From the NCBI GenBank assembly GCA_964514055.1, contig CAZEPB010000001.1, forward strand, positions 129,437 through 193,436: a stretch of 64,000 bases of DNA, written 5' to 3'. This DNA comes from SG8-32-3 sp964514055 (GTDB taxonomy: Archaea; Thermoproteota; Bathyarchaeia; Bathyarchaeales; Bathycorpusculaceae). Of the stretch, positions 1 through 7,571 are shown one piece after another (position 1 is the stretch's first letter; each line of letters starts with the position of its first letter). Under the pieces are notes generated by a model. The model did not search any database and had not been told where the DNA came from. It saw only the letters and a program-made list of their open reading frames with translations. Both the position numbers and the translations under genes were made by a program.

Positions 1-16
1 GGCTAGACATTTCCCG

Positions 17-907
17 ATGCCTATAGGCAAAACGCGGCTCTACATTTCCATATTTATGGCTGTCGTTAGTGGCTTCTTCATTTATTTCGGGTCAACAAAC
101 TTCGGGTTGTTTACACTAACGCGTGTGATTTACTTCTTGTCCGGCGTTACCACAGGGGTGCTCTTAGGAATAGTTGAAACCAGAATTGTAATCCCAAAGT
201 TAGTTAAGGACACGGAAGCGTTTGTTTGGCAAGTAGTCCCAATTGGCACTGCTTTGTTTGGAGTACCCCTGCTGCTGGTTATCGCGTTTTTCGGAGTTTC
301 AGAGTATTTACCATTTGGAGTCTACGCGTTTTTCCCCTTCATGGCAGCTTCAGGTGCCGCAAGCGGCTGGTATTTCAACAAGTTTGAGAAAGAGAACAAA
401 GTGGACGTCTTCATGTTTTATTACGGTTTCAAATACTGGAAGCAGCCAAATCCTGATGTCACCGAACGATTTCACCATTTCCTAAGGGATGTGGCAAGAA
501 AGGACTCTTCCCAATTCTGGGGGCTAATAGGCTCTTCTTTGGGTTACATAGGATACACTAACGCCTTCAGGGACAAGCTCGAAAAACAAGAAATTGACCC
601 TTCAACCAGAGAGAATTTACTCAAAATTCTAAAAACCATGAACACATTTAGAATAATAACACTGACTGTCTTCGCGCTTTTTCTGGTTTCAGTCGCCGCT
701 CTTATGGTTTTGCTCGTTGGAACCGGATTTGGTTATTTTCACTTTAATTTCAACATAGCTGATGTTGTAGGTTCTGCATCTGGAATAATCCTCTTCGGTT
801 TTCTTATCGGAATTGCTGTTCTAATGATAACTTTTCAAAGAAAAATTTCACGACTTTTGAACGATATCGATACAAGCAATTTAGCTTTTGACTCGTTAAA
901 AAAATAA
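17..907 (+). CDS. Polytopic membrane protein of unknown function
   Basis: A 296-residue integral membrane protein that I do not recognise. Hydrophobic segments lie near residues 8-28, 32-52, 70-95, 98-115, 213-240 and 248-275. A charged region of about 90 residues (roughly 122-212) between the two membrane halves is probably a soluble loop. The C-terminal tail is short and charged. The ATG at 17 is the first start in the window, and upstream sequence is too short to judge promoter or operon. It is convergent with the zinc ferredoxin gene, whose stop is at 962. No transporter signature or catalytic motif is visible, so no function is assigned. The reading frame is long and free of stops, so the gene itself is well supported. 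Confidence 0.75.
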   Translation: MPIGKTRLYISIFMAVVSGFFIYFGSTNFGLFTLTRVIYFLSGVTTGVLLGIVETRIVIPKLVKDTEAFVWQVVPIGTALFGVPLLLVIAFFGVSEYLPFGVYAFFPFMAASGAASGWYFNKFEKENKVDVFMFYYGFKYWKQPNPDVTERFHHFLRDVARKDSSQFWGLIGSSLGYIGYTNAFRDKLEKQEIDPSTRENLLKILKTMNTFRIITLTVFALFLVSVAALMVLLVGTGFGYFHFNFNIADVVGSASGIILFGFLIGIAVLMITFQRKISRLLNDIDTSNLAFDSLKK

Positions 908-961
908 GGTGGAACTAGAGAAAAAATGGAAAGCGCCGCAGTAGTCAGCGCTTCGTTCGCT

Positions 962-1276
962 TCATGGAGGTGTTATTTTTATGGCTGCGGTTGGGCATTG
1001 CATCTCGCAGGCTAAGCATTGTATGCAGTCTGGTTCTCGGGCAGGGTCGGATTTCTTCTCAGAAGTCGGATGCCCAGGCGCGTCTATCATGTCATACAGC
1101 GACACGGGGCAAACGTCCACGCACACGCCGTCTCCAGTGCACACGTCCCAGTCGACAGCAACGTTGGTTCCGTGGATGCCCAGTTTCGTCGGTGGTTCTA
1201 CGGGTCCCCAGACTTTGTGTCCGTTGTGTTCGCCTACAACCTTTCTGTTCTTCTGAAAATCAGGGTCTATCGGCAA
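962..1276 (-). CDS. zfx: Zinc-containing ferredoxin (Zfx-like, 3Fe/4Fe + Zn)
   Basis: A 104-residue soluble electron carrier resembling the zinc ferredoxins of Sulfolobus and Thermoplasma. The N-terminal extension carries His17, His20 and His35, and Asp77 follows the first cluster loop. These correspond to the three His and one Asp zinc ligands known in Sulfolobus Zfx. The first cluster motif is Cys46-x2-Asp49-x2-Cys52-x3-Cys56, with Asp in place of the second Cys, as expected for a [3Fe-4S] site. The second is Cys84-x2-Cys87-x2-Cys90-x3-Cys94 ([4Fe-4S]). The frame stays open upstream to 1555, but I place the start at TTG 1276, seven bases after GGTGA. This aligns with family N-termini and avoids overlapping the divergent primase gene. 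The likely partner is a 2-oxoacid:ferredoxin oxidoreductase encoded elsewhere. Confidence 0.9.
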   Translation of the reverse strand: MPIDPDFQKNRKVVGEHNGHKVWGPVEPPTKLGIHGTNVAVDWDVCTGDGVCVDVCPVSLYDMIDAPGHPTSEKKSDPAREPDCIQCLACEMQCPTAAIKITPP

Positions 1277-1372
1277 AAACTTTTCACCTTCTTTAATTCG
1301 TGACGACAGCCAAATATTAGCTTTTCTACCTACAGCGGCTTGTAAATTCTGTTTTCTCCAAAACCTATTTCG

Positions 1373-2182
1373 GTGATTAGGGATTATTCTATGCTGGTTT
1401 ACATGGCTAGGTACTACTTGCCTCAGGGCATGCGCTATTCCACTCTTGAGGAGCGAAAAAGGTTTTACACCGAAGAGTTCAGCCTCCCAAAAGTGCATGA
1501 GTGGCTTGAACAGGTCAGAGGCAAAGTGAAGTTCGCTGTTGTTATCGGCAGGCACACCAGGATTTTCCCAGAAAAGTACAGGGAAGACGCTGGTACCACC
1601 ATAATCATAGACGAGTACAAGGGCTTAGACGAAGTGCAAGATTATTTGACCGAGTTTCTGCCTGAAGCCGCGTATTACGACCGAAACGTCTACGACGAAA
1701 ACGACCACAAATTAGGTCAAGAACTCGCGTTTGACCTTGACCCCGAAAACATAACCTGCCCCATCCACGGCACGCTCGCGGACAAAATGCGGCGGAACCA
1801 AGGCTTGAGTTTCTGCAAGCTAGAGTTGGACATGGTTAAGGAACAGGCAGTCAGCCTCTACGAACATCTTGAACCGCAGTTTTCCAACATGAAAATTGTT
1901 TATTCAGGCAGAGGCTTCCACATCCACGTTTTTGATGCTGAGGCATACGCTTTTAGTCCGAAGAAAAGGCTTCAGATTGCCCGAAAGGTGAAAGAAAAAG
2001 GTTTCAAGATTGACGAGTGGGTGACCGCGGGCGACATGCGTTTGATTCGACTTCCTTACAGCCTGCATGGTTTAGTGTCGCGCGTTGTGGTTCCCGTGGA
2101 GAAAGGCGAGCTTGAAAGTTTTGACCCTGCCCACGACAAAAGGTGCCTTCCAAAGTTTCTGGGCAGCAGCGTTACTTCTTGA
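1373..2182 (+). CDS. priS: DNA primase small (catalytic) subunit, compact form
   Basis: A 269-residue archaeo-eukaryotic primase that makes RNA/DNA primers for replication, normally with PriL. Visible motifs: ERKRFY near the N-terminus, FDLDPE (catalytic acidic pair, motif I), a Cys-x2-His...Cys zinc-knuckle-like stretch, SGRGFHIHV (motif II), and a C-terminal RLPYSLHG block ending in PKF, as in Pyrococcus PriS. It is shorter than the usual 330-350 residues. The region between motif II and the RLP block is contracted, so the variable helical insertion is missing. The GTG at 1373 gives the longest form; ATG 1391 or ATG 1403 are alternatives. Divergent from zfx. Its 3' end overlaps the small gene at 2172-2264 on the other strand. 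No PriL gene is in the window. Confidence 0.88.
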   Translation: MIRDYSMLVYMARYYLPQGMRYSTLEERKRFYTEEFSLPKVHEWLEQVRGKVKFAVVIGRHTRIFPEKYREDAGTTIIIDEYKGLDEVQDYLTEFLPEAAYYDRNVYDENDHKLGQELAFDLDPENITCPIHGTLADKMRRNQGLSFCKLELDMVKEQAVSLYEHLEPQFSNMKIVYSGRGFHIHVFDAEAYAFSPKKRLQIARKVKEKGFKIDEWVTAGDMRLIRLPYSLHGLVSRVVVPVEKGELESFDPAHDKRCLPKFLGSSVTS

Positions 2183-2264
2183 CTTCCTCGGCTTTTTTCT
2201 CTTTCTTTCCGTAATAATAGTATTTTTTCTTCTTCTCCTCTTCTGCCTTCTTCGCTTCTGACAT
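2172..2264 (-). CDS. Lys/Glu/Tyr-rich microprotein (30 aa)
   Basis: A 30-residue open frame, ATG 2264 to TAA 2172. The composition is extreme: charged Lys/Glu tracts around a run of four tyrosines followed by GKK. It overlaps the 3' end of priS by 11 bases on the opposite strand. No strong Shine-Dalgarno is visible. A TTTAAT box about 40 bases upstream could give a short-leader transcript. I recall similar Lys/Tyr-rich miniproteins in archaeal genomes but cannot name a family. Function unknown; a nucleic-acid or ribosome association would fit the charge but is only a guess. It could instead be a chance frame in a purine-rich strand. Confidence 0.45.
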   Translation of the reverse strand: MSEAKKAEEEKKKKYYYYGKKEKKAEEVKK

Positions 2265-2399
2265 AACAAATCCCAAGATAACTATCTTCAGAACCGCCAA
2301 TTAAAGATTTTCCAAGGCGTTCTGCCTATACCCAGCGAAACCAAACTGGTCAGCTAAACAGTTATATTCGCGTTAACGCAAAGGTTAGCGAGTGAGACC

Positions 2400-2684
2400 A
2401 TGCAATTCTCCAAAGTTCAAGGTAAACAAAACAAACACAAGGTTGTTTTATACGCCCTCAGCACATGCGTCTGGTGCAAAATGACCAAACAATTCTTGAA
2501 AGACAACGGCATCGAATACGATTACATCGATGTGGACCTGTGCCAGGAAGAAGACAAACAAAAAATTCGCGAACACATTCAAAGCAAAGGCGGACCCTTA
2601 AGCTACCCCACCACAATCGTAGACGACAACCTCGTGATTACCGGTTTTCGCAAGGACCTGCTGAAGGAGGCGCTTGGAATTTGA
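2400..2684 (+). CDS. Glutaredoxin-like thiol-disulfide oxidoreductase
   Basis: A 94-residue cytoplasmic thioredoxin-fold protein. The active site is Cys23-Val-Trp-Cys26 after the first beta strand. The cis-Pro motif (SYPTTIVDD, near residues 68-76) and the following GF form the glutathione/thiol-binding face typical of NrdH/glutaredoxin-like proteins. ATG 2400 follows GAGTGAG, with a TATA-like TTATATT about 40 bases upstream. The last codons overlap the TTG start of the ferredoxin-disulfide reductase fusion, so the two are translationally coupled. The natural inference is that the downstream reductase reduces this protein with electrons from ferredoxin, replacing a glutathione or NADPH-thioredoxin reductase route. 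Confidence 0.9.
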   Translation: MQFSKVQGKQNKHKVVLYALSTCVWCKMTKQFLKDNGIEYDYIDVDLCQEEDKQKIREHIQSKGGPLSYPTTIVDDNLVITGFRKDLLKEALGI

Positions 2685-3241
2685 CCGAAATAACTATCGA
2701 TATGGTGCGGAAAAGAGCTGAAGCCGACGCAAAAACCTACGGATATCATCTGGTTCCTGACCCTGACCTCCTCCAAGCCTTTCTCGAAGGGCTGAAAACG
2801 AACGAGGAACGCTACGGGTATCCCTCTTGTCCTTGTAGGCTAGCGTCAGGCAAGTTCGAGCTTGACAGAGACATAATCTGCCCGTGCGACTACCGAGACC
2901 CAGACGTCGCAGAATTCGGCGCGTGCTACTGCAGACTCTACGTGAACAAAGACGTTTACGAAGGCAAACAAGAGTTGCCAACTGTCCCCGAACGCAGACC
3001 ACTGGAGAAACAGTCCAGAGCCTACACAGCTGCCTCTGCCCCAAAAGAAACAGAGGTGGCGAAAGCGGAAGAAAAACCTGCGGAGAAGGTGAAGGTAATA
3101 CTTGAAACCAAACCGAAATTGTGGTACTGCAAACAGTGCGGCTACGTGGTTTTCAGAGACGACCCACCCTACGTCTGCCCGATATGCAAAGCAAAAAAAG
3201 AGATGTTCGCGGAAATAAAAACGCAAATCGACTTTCTCTGA
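2681..3241 (+). CDS. Ferredoxin-thioredoxin reductase catalytic domain fused to rubredoxin
   Basis: A 186-residue reductase expected to pass electrons from ferredoxin through a [4Fe-4S]/disulfide centre to thiol proteins. The FTR catalytic core holds CPC at residues 50-52, CPC at 67-69 and Cys-Tyr-Cys at 82-84, where the plant enzyme has Cys-His-Cys. An Ala/Glu/Lys-rich linker (about 113-140) leads to a rubredoxin-type iron site, Cys150-x2-Cys153...Cys166-x2-Cys169. FTR-rubredoxin fusions are known in Methanosarcina as ferredoxin:disulfide reductase. The same frame is open from 2465, but that part is the shadow of the glutaredoxin gene. The real start is TTG 2681, ten bases after AAGGAGG, overlapping the glutaredoxin stop by four bases. 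The two genes form an operon. Confidence 0.9.
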   Translation: MTEITIDMVRKRAEADAKTYGYHLVPDPDLLQAFLEGLKTNEERYGYPSCPCRLASGKFELDRDIICPCDYRDPDVAEFGACYCRLYVNKDVYEGKQELPTVPERRPLEKQSRAYTAASAPKETEVAKAEEKPAEKVKVILETKPKLWYCKQCGYVVFRDDPPYVCPICKAKKEMFAEIKTQIDFL

Positions 3242-3331
3242 TAGCCCCTTTTTCTTTTCACTTTGAAACTTCTATTTAGTTAACTGCTCAGTTAAGGGGT
3301 CAGTTTCAATTTTGCTATTCTTCAGTTACAA

Positions 3332-3730
3332 TCAATTGCTGGCATTGGATTTTTTCTTTTCTGTTCGTAAATCCGAGATAAGTTCAGCTTTGCTTGCTTC
3401 CAAGGACTTCGTCTGTTCTTTTTTTAGTTCTAAGAGCAATTCAAGTACTTCTTCAAATGAGGTTGCTGAGAACTCATGTGGATGTGCGCCGGTGGCTCTC
3501 ACCACATCTTTGTCTTGGAGAGTTTTTAGACTACGGTAAAGTTGTTTTTTGTAAAGTTTTAGTGATTCTGCGATGTCCCTTTCTTTGCAGGGTCCTTTCT
3601 TTGCAAGGAAGACGTACACTCGGGCCTCAAGTTCTGAAAGCCCGAGACTCACAAGTGCTCTAAATATGCGTTCCAGACTCAATAGACCACACCCTTCATT
3701 TAAAAATAAAGAAATTGGATTTTTTAGCAT
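3332..3730 (-). CDS. Short TrmB-like winged-helix regulator
   Basis: A protein of up to 132 residues with an N-terminal winged-helix DNA-binding domain of the TrmB/Sugar-TrmB type: a GLSELEARVY helix, then the KERDIAESL and KKQLYRSLKTLQ recognition region. It has a Glu/Lys-rich coiled-coil tail but no sensor domain, so it is probably a small dimeric repressor. Two starts are plausible. ATG 3730 has a TTTATAAT box about 25 bases upstream and would be leaderless. TTG 3682 begins at SLERIF, where family members usually start, and has a TTTATTTTTAAA box about 30 bases upstream. It sits beside a second, much larger TrmB-like regulator and an exported protein, in a patch that looks AT-richer than its surroundings. 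Confidence 0.8.
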   Translation of the reverse strand: MLKNPISLFLNEGCGLLSLERIFRALVSLGLSELEARVYVFLAKKGPCKERDIAESLKLYKKQLYRSLKTLQDKDVVRATGAHPHEFSATSFEEVLELLLELKKEQTKSLEASKAELISDLRTEKKKSNASN

Positions 3731-3748
3731 CTGGCCAATCAGTGGTTA

Positions 3749-4366
3749 TTATAAACCCCATATTCTGCCAGTCAATTCGCCATACACTATTAATGGTTGA
3801 ACAGTAATGTTAATTTCAATGTCGACGTTGGCAGTTATCTTTATGCCATCAAGGTCTCCTGTTCCTTTAAGGAATATACCCTTGCCTTCAGAGTAAAACA
3901 ATGGAAACTCAACCCAAGTTTTCTTGAAGAAAGTGCCTGCAAGAGTGCCTACATAGTCTCCGTGCATACCATCGAATTCAATGTAGTAAGTAGCTATCAC
4001 AAATCCTATTGAAGTTTCATGGTTGGTAAACGAGTATTTCTGGGTAAGTGTCATTCTTCCTATGCCTAGTGGACCGCAGTCAATTGTTCCCCAAGCAGTA
4101 AGACCCTTCGCCAAGCTGTATCTATATCCGTCAGGGTTTAGGCTAGGATTTATCCACGCATCATCTTGTGGTCCCCAATATACTGTTGACGTGGAAGGAG
4201 TATAACCACCAGAATACGGTGTTGATTCCGGATTTCTCAATTCAAATGTTGCCTCAAAAGCTTGTGACCTTCTGCATCTACACGCTTGGGCTGTTCCCAC
4301 TAGCGGAGTTGCTACCATAGCTACTGCTAGCAGCGCAAAGATTGCAATCAGAGCTTTCTTATTCAA
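3749..4366 (-). CDS. Secreted protein of unknown function
   Basis: A 205-residue exported protein. The N-terminus (NKK, then a hydrophobic stretch ending at VGTAQA near residue 28) is a clear Sec signal. It is followed directly by a Cys-Arg-Cys motif that could be processed or metal-linked. The mature part is rich in Tyr, Gly and Thr with beta-strand character, and no catalytic motif is recognised. The frame extends to ATG 4402, but the start is set at TTG 4366 because of an excellent GGAGGTGA seven bases upstream and because the signal peptide begins there. It is divergent from the large TrmB-like regulator at 4479, which is a natural candidate for controlling it. Confidence 0.75.
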   Translation of the reverse strand: MNKKALIAIFALLAVAMVATPLVGTAQACRCRRSQAFEATFELRNPESTPYSGGYTPSTSTVYWGPQDDAWINPSLNPDGYRYSLAKGLTAWGTIDCGPLGIGRMTLTQKYSFTNHETSIGFVIATYYIEFDGMHGDYVGTLAGTFFKKTWVEFPLFYSEGKGIFLKGTGDLDGIKITANVDIEINITVQPLIVYGELTGRIWGL

Positions 4367-4478
4367 AATATCACCTCCTTTTTTAACAAACTGGGAAATC
4401 ATTTTTGGTCATCGAAAAACAGTTAAGCATGCTCACAATATTTAAAATTGGACTGGTTGCAATGGTCAGTCACCAGTA

Positions 4479-6536
4479 TTGCCAGACGTGACCAGATTGA
4501 GCCAAGAAACAATAAAAAATGCTCTCAGGAAATTTGGGTTAACAGAAAAAGAGGCAGAAGTCTACATATTTATCGCAAAACGCGGTGCCCAAAAAGGTGG
4601 AGAGATAGCTAAACATCTGAAAAGAAACAAAGGTCAAATATACCGCATTCTAAAGAGATTACAAAGAAAGGGGTTAGTTGAGTCAACACTCGAATTTCCC
4701 ACACGCTTTACTGCTATATCATTAGAGACGCTAATAGACTCATTTATTAAATCTAAACGAGAGGAAGTTGCCCTCGTAGAAAAAACAAAAAAGGATTTGC
4801 TAGACGACTGGAAAAACATCAGCCAAATTGAACTTGAGCAGCCAATAGAAAAGTTTGCGGTGATCGAAGGAACTAAAAAGATCTATCATAAAATGGCTCA
4901 GATGATAAGAGAGACAAAGAGTCAATTATCAGCAATATCCACGATTTCAGATTTAGTACGCGCTGAACAATTTGGAGTCTTTGATTCTGCGTATAATAAT
5001 TTAAAGACCAAGGTTCAATTCCGTTTTCTTACAGAGTTATCCAAGCAGAATTTGAAAGCTATGCAACTCCTTAGAGCAAAATTGAAAAATGGACTAGATT
5101 TCAAGGGGAGAAATCCTGACTTAGGCCTGACCGCGTTTCCTCGATTGGTCATAAGGGACAACGAAGAAATTATGTTCTTCATCACAAGAACCGATCAAGA
5201 AGTGTGTTTTTGTACAAACTGCAAGTCTATAATCCAAGCTTTTTCGAGTGTTTTCAATAATCTTTGGTGCAATTCAACAGATATTGACCGGAAAATGGTA
5301 GAACTTGAAACTGGAAAACCAATTCCCAAAATGGCTCTTATTAAAGATGCTGAGACTGCTAAAAGAAAATATGAGACGTTTTTGAAAGATGCTCAAAATG
5401 AAATTCTTATTGTAACCTCTTCTGAGGGTCTCATTGAGTTTAATAACAGGATGAATCAGTTAAAAGAATGGACTAAGAGAGGCATAGCCATTAGGATAAT
5501 GGCTCCAATTATTGAGAAAAACTTTGAAGTTACACAAAAGCTTTTAGAATTCTGTGAAATAAAACACGTTCCTACTAGTTTGATAGGAACAACAATAATT
5601 GATGGAAAACACCTATTTCAATTTAAACATCCTCCATTAAAAATGGAAACCTCATATTCTTTGCCGTTTTTTAGAAATACCTTCTATACAAACGATTTTG
5701 AATATATTGAAAAAACGAAAAACATGCTACATGGTATATGGAAAAAAGCTTGTGTACCGTCCGCTGTTACAATAGAATCTATAATTATTCCAAATGAAAA
5801 AGGAAACGAAAAGGCTGATTCTTCCAGCTCAGCAATAAAGAACTTTAGAAAAATACTTGCCTTTTCAATTGAAAATGATGATGTTTCTGGAAAACTAACA
5901 GAAAGGGGCGTTTTAAATAAGATACTTAAAGCAAATAAACACCCTAAATCAAATCTTTCGAAAGATGTTTCGTTGCTTTTCGCAAGTACTGGACAAGCAA
6001 TTATTCATCCACCTAAATACTTTAATCTACCTGATATGCTGCTTCATGCTTGGCATGTTGATGAACACTCTACACACGGTGGTGGCGAAAGCTTGGTTAT
6101 CCATTTGTGGACTGACACTCCTTCTGATTCTGGTTTCATACCTACCGCAATAATAAGTAACGCGACAAGTAGAGAAACGGTTTTAAAAAGAATTTTTGCT
6201 TGTACACCAGCTGAAAATAATGTTCAGTTTCTGGGTAAGGATGAATTTCATGTTCGAGTACATGGCAATACGCTTTTTGCCGGTTGGACTGTTCCCTTGG
6301 TATTGCAACCGCCACATTATATTCTGCCTCCTTGTTGTCTTCTACTTGAAGGTGTTGGAAAAGTAAAAACTGGAAGATTATCAATTCTATATCGAAATGG
6401 TTTTAGAAATAAAATTGAGTTTAATGCTTTTGAGGCACTCGTAACATTCTTTCATCCTTCATCGCAGTATGAGGGCCCTGGTACTGATGGCATATTTTTT
6501 AGAGATTATGTTGGTAAGTCATTTATACCTGAATAG
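4479..6536 (+). CDS. Large TrmB-like regulator with tandem sensor domains and a novel C-terminal domain
   Basis: A 685-residue protein. Residues 9-75 form a TrmB-type winged helix (GLTEKEAEVYIF, GQIYRILKRLQ). Two related TrmB-sensor/PLD-like alpha-beta modules follow, near 120-265 and 285-425. Each starts with an ALI/AVI...K...Y segment and ends with a FxxLW or MLHGIWK motif. Residues about 450-685 are a further domain I do not recognise, with a His/Gly-rich WHVDEHSTHGGGE segment and Pro-rich loops. Ordinary TrmB proteins are 250-350 residues, so the tandem sensor plus extra domain is unusual. The start is TTG 4479 (GTG 4488 possible), about 38 bases after TTTAAAAT. Base composition looks AT-richer than flanking housekeeping genes, which may indicate transfer. 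Divergent from the exported protein at 3749. Confidence 0.8.
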   Translation: MPDVTRLSQETIKNALRKFGLTEKEAEVYIFIAKRGAQKGGEIAKHLKRNKGQIYRILKRLQRKGLVESTLEFPTRFTAISLETLIDSFIKSKREEVALVEKTKKDLLDDWKNISQIELEQPIEKFAVIEGTKKIYHKMAQMIRETKSQLSAISTISDLVRAEQFGVFDSAYNNLKTKVQFRFLTELSKQNLKAMQLLRAKLKNGLDFKGRNPDLGLTAFPRLVIRDNEEIMFFITRTDQEVCFCTNCKSIIQAFSSVFNNLWCNSTDIDRKMVELETGKPIPKMALIKDAETAKRKYETFLKDAQNEILIVTSSEGLIEFNNRMNQLKEWTKRGIAIRIMAPIIEKNFEVTQKLLEFCEIKHVPTSLIGTTIIDGKHLFQFKHPPLKMETSYSLPFFRNTFYTNDFEYIEKTKNMLHGIWKKACVPSAVTIESIIIPNEKGNEKADSSSSAIKNFRKILAFSIENDDVSGKLTERGVLNKILKANKHPKSNLSKDVSLLFASTGQAIIHPPKYFNLPDMLLHAWHVDEHSTHGGGESLVIHLWTDTPSDSGFIPTAIISNATSRETVLKRIFACTPAENNVQFLGKDEFHVRVHGNTLFAGWTVPLVLQPPHYILPPCCLLLEGVGKVKTGRLSILYRNGFRNKIEFNAFEALVTFFHPSSQYEGPGTDGIFFRDYVGKSFIPE

Positions 6537-6615
6537 TGACGAGGTTAAGGTTAAAAATTAATGGATTTTAATGAATAGATTATACGGTCCTTTTCTTTAA
6601 TTCAATTTCTATGAT

Positions 6616-7194
6616 TCATTGAGAATTTATGTTCTGATGTTTTCCAATTTTTCTTGTTCTTTGATAGATTTTATACCCTATTAGTGCTCCAATGACGCTT
6701 TCAGTTATAGATACTGGAAGTAACAATAAAACAACTTTAATGAACGTCGCTACAAACTCTGGAGGAAACCTATAGGTGAAAGCAATTCCAACAAGAAGCG
6801 GATTCACTAAAAAGAATTCTACTATGCAGATAATAATCCACAATTTTAATTGACTACGTTTTTTAAAAATTCCATAGAGACTCATAAATAAAATATCCGC
6901 ATGAATAGCATTGACTATTATCGGAATTCTGGGTATTATATCAAATGGTGTTCCAACAAGATAAGTTGGAATAATTAAAATAACAAATATCAGTTGTTGT
7001 AATAAAAATCGCCATCTTCTTCCTTCATACATGAGCAAAGCAACAGAATTATAGATCGCACCGTTGATAACAAAAATCATGTTAGATCCTGGTATTCCAC
7101 TAAACAACCAAGCCATTTGACCAACTAAATATACAGAAACAACGTTTACTACTGCAATAAGAACAACAAGAGCTAAATCTCTACTATTCCACAA
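6616..7194 (-). CDS. Six-TM membrane protein, possibly an ECF-type substrate-binding (S) component
   Basis: A 192-residue hydrophobic protein with about six membrane segments (near 8-30, 38-55, 62-82, 88-108, 116-138 and 145-170) and a basic C-terminal tail. Its size, topology and small Gly/Pro-containing loops are compatible with S components of energy-coupling-factor vitamin/metal transporters, but no diagnostic motif or neighbouring EcfA/EcfT gene is present. It is convergent with the large TrmB-like gene and lies in the same AT-richer patch. The substrate is unknown. The coding call is good; the ECF assignment is only a suggestion. Confidence 0.6.
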   Translation of the reverse strand: MWNSRDLALVVLIAVVNVVSVYLVGQMAWLFSGIPGSNMIFVINGAIYNSVALLMYEGRRWRFLLQQLIFVILIIPTYLVGTPFDIIPRIPIIVNAIHADILFMSLYGIFKKRSQLKLWIIICIVEFFLVNPLLVGIAFTYRFPPEFVATFIKVVLLLLPVSITESVIGALIGYKIYQRTRKIGKHQNINSQ

Positions 7195-7337
7195 TTACAA
7201 ACTCTCCCGTTATGAACCAATATTTGACCAAGTTGCTTAAAATGCTATTCAAAATCTGTTTCACTTGAAAATAAAAAAGGGGTTATATAGCACTCAAAAA
7301 AATTCTTTACCTCTGGAATACCCTCCCGAACCAATCT

Positions 7338-7487
7338 CTATTTCAGAACTTCTATTTCGATTTTTTCCCAGTCCTCTTTTATGCCCTTCAGAGCGTTCAC
7401 GCCGCCAACCACCATTCCAGTCAAGATTCTCTCAACAAACTCGTTAAGCGGTATTTCCTTGCCGTCTACCCGAAGCTTCATAACCAT
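7338..7487 (-). CDS. Small conserved-looking archaeal protein (49 aa)
   Basis: A 49-residue frame from ATG 7487 to TAG 7338, preceded by a perfect GAGGTGA. It begins with a beta-hairpin-like KLRVDGKEIPLNEFV, followed by an amphipathic helix and an acidic end (WEKIEIEVL). I recall similar short archaeal proteins opening with a NGKEIPLNxFV segment, but I cannot name a family. It is divergent from endonuclease III with 84 bases between starts. Function unknown. Strong SD, protein-like composition and the divergent promoter region make it convincing. Confidence 0.7.
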   Translation of the reverse strand: MVMKLRVDGKEIPLNEFVERILTGMVVGGVNALKGIKEDWEKIEIEVLK

Positions 7488-7571
7488 AAACGTCACCTCA
7501 AAGTATGTTTACATCCTTAACAGTAAAAGTTTTTGTAGAAAGAAAAGAACCTATACACAGAGGCGGCGATT

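Noticed and set aside
2072..2269. 65-codon minus-strand frame over the end of priS
   Set aside because: Arg/Lys run in the wrong frame; the 30-codon frame at 2172-2264 is the better candidate on that strand.
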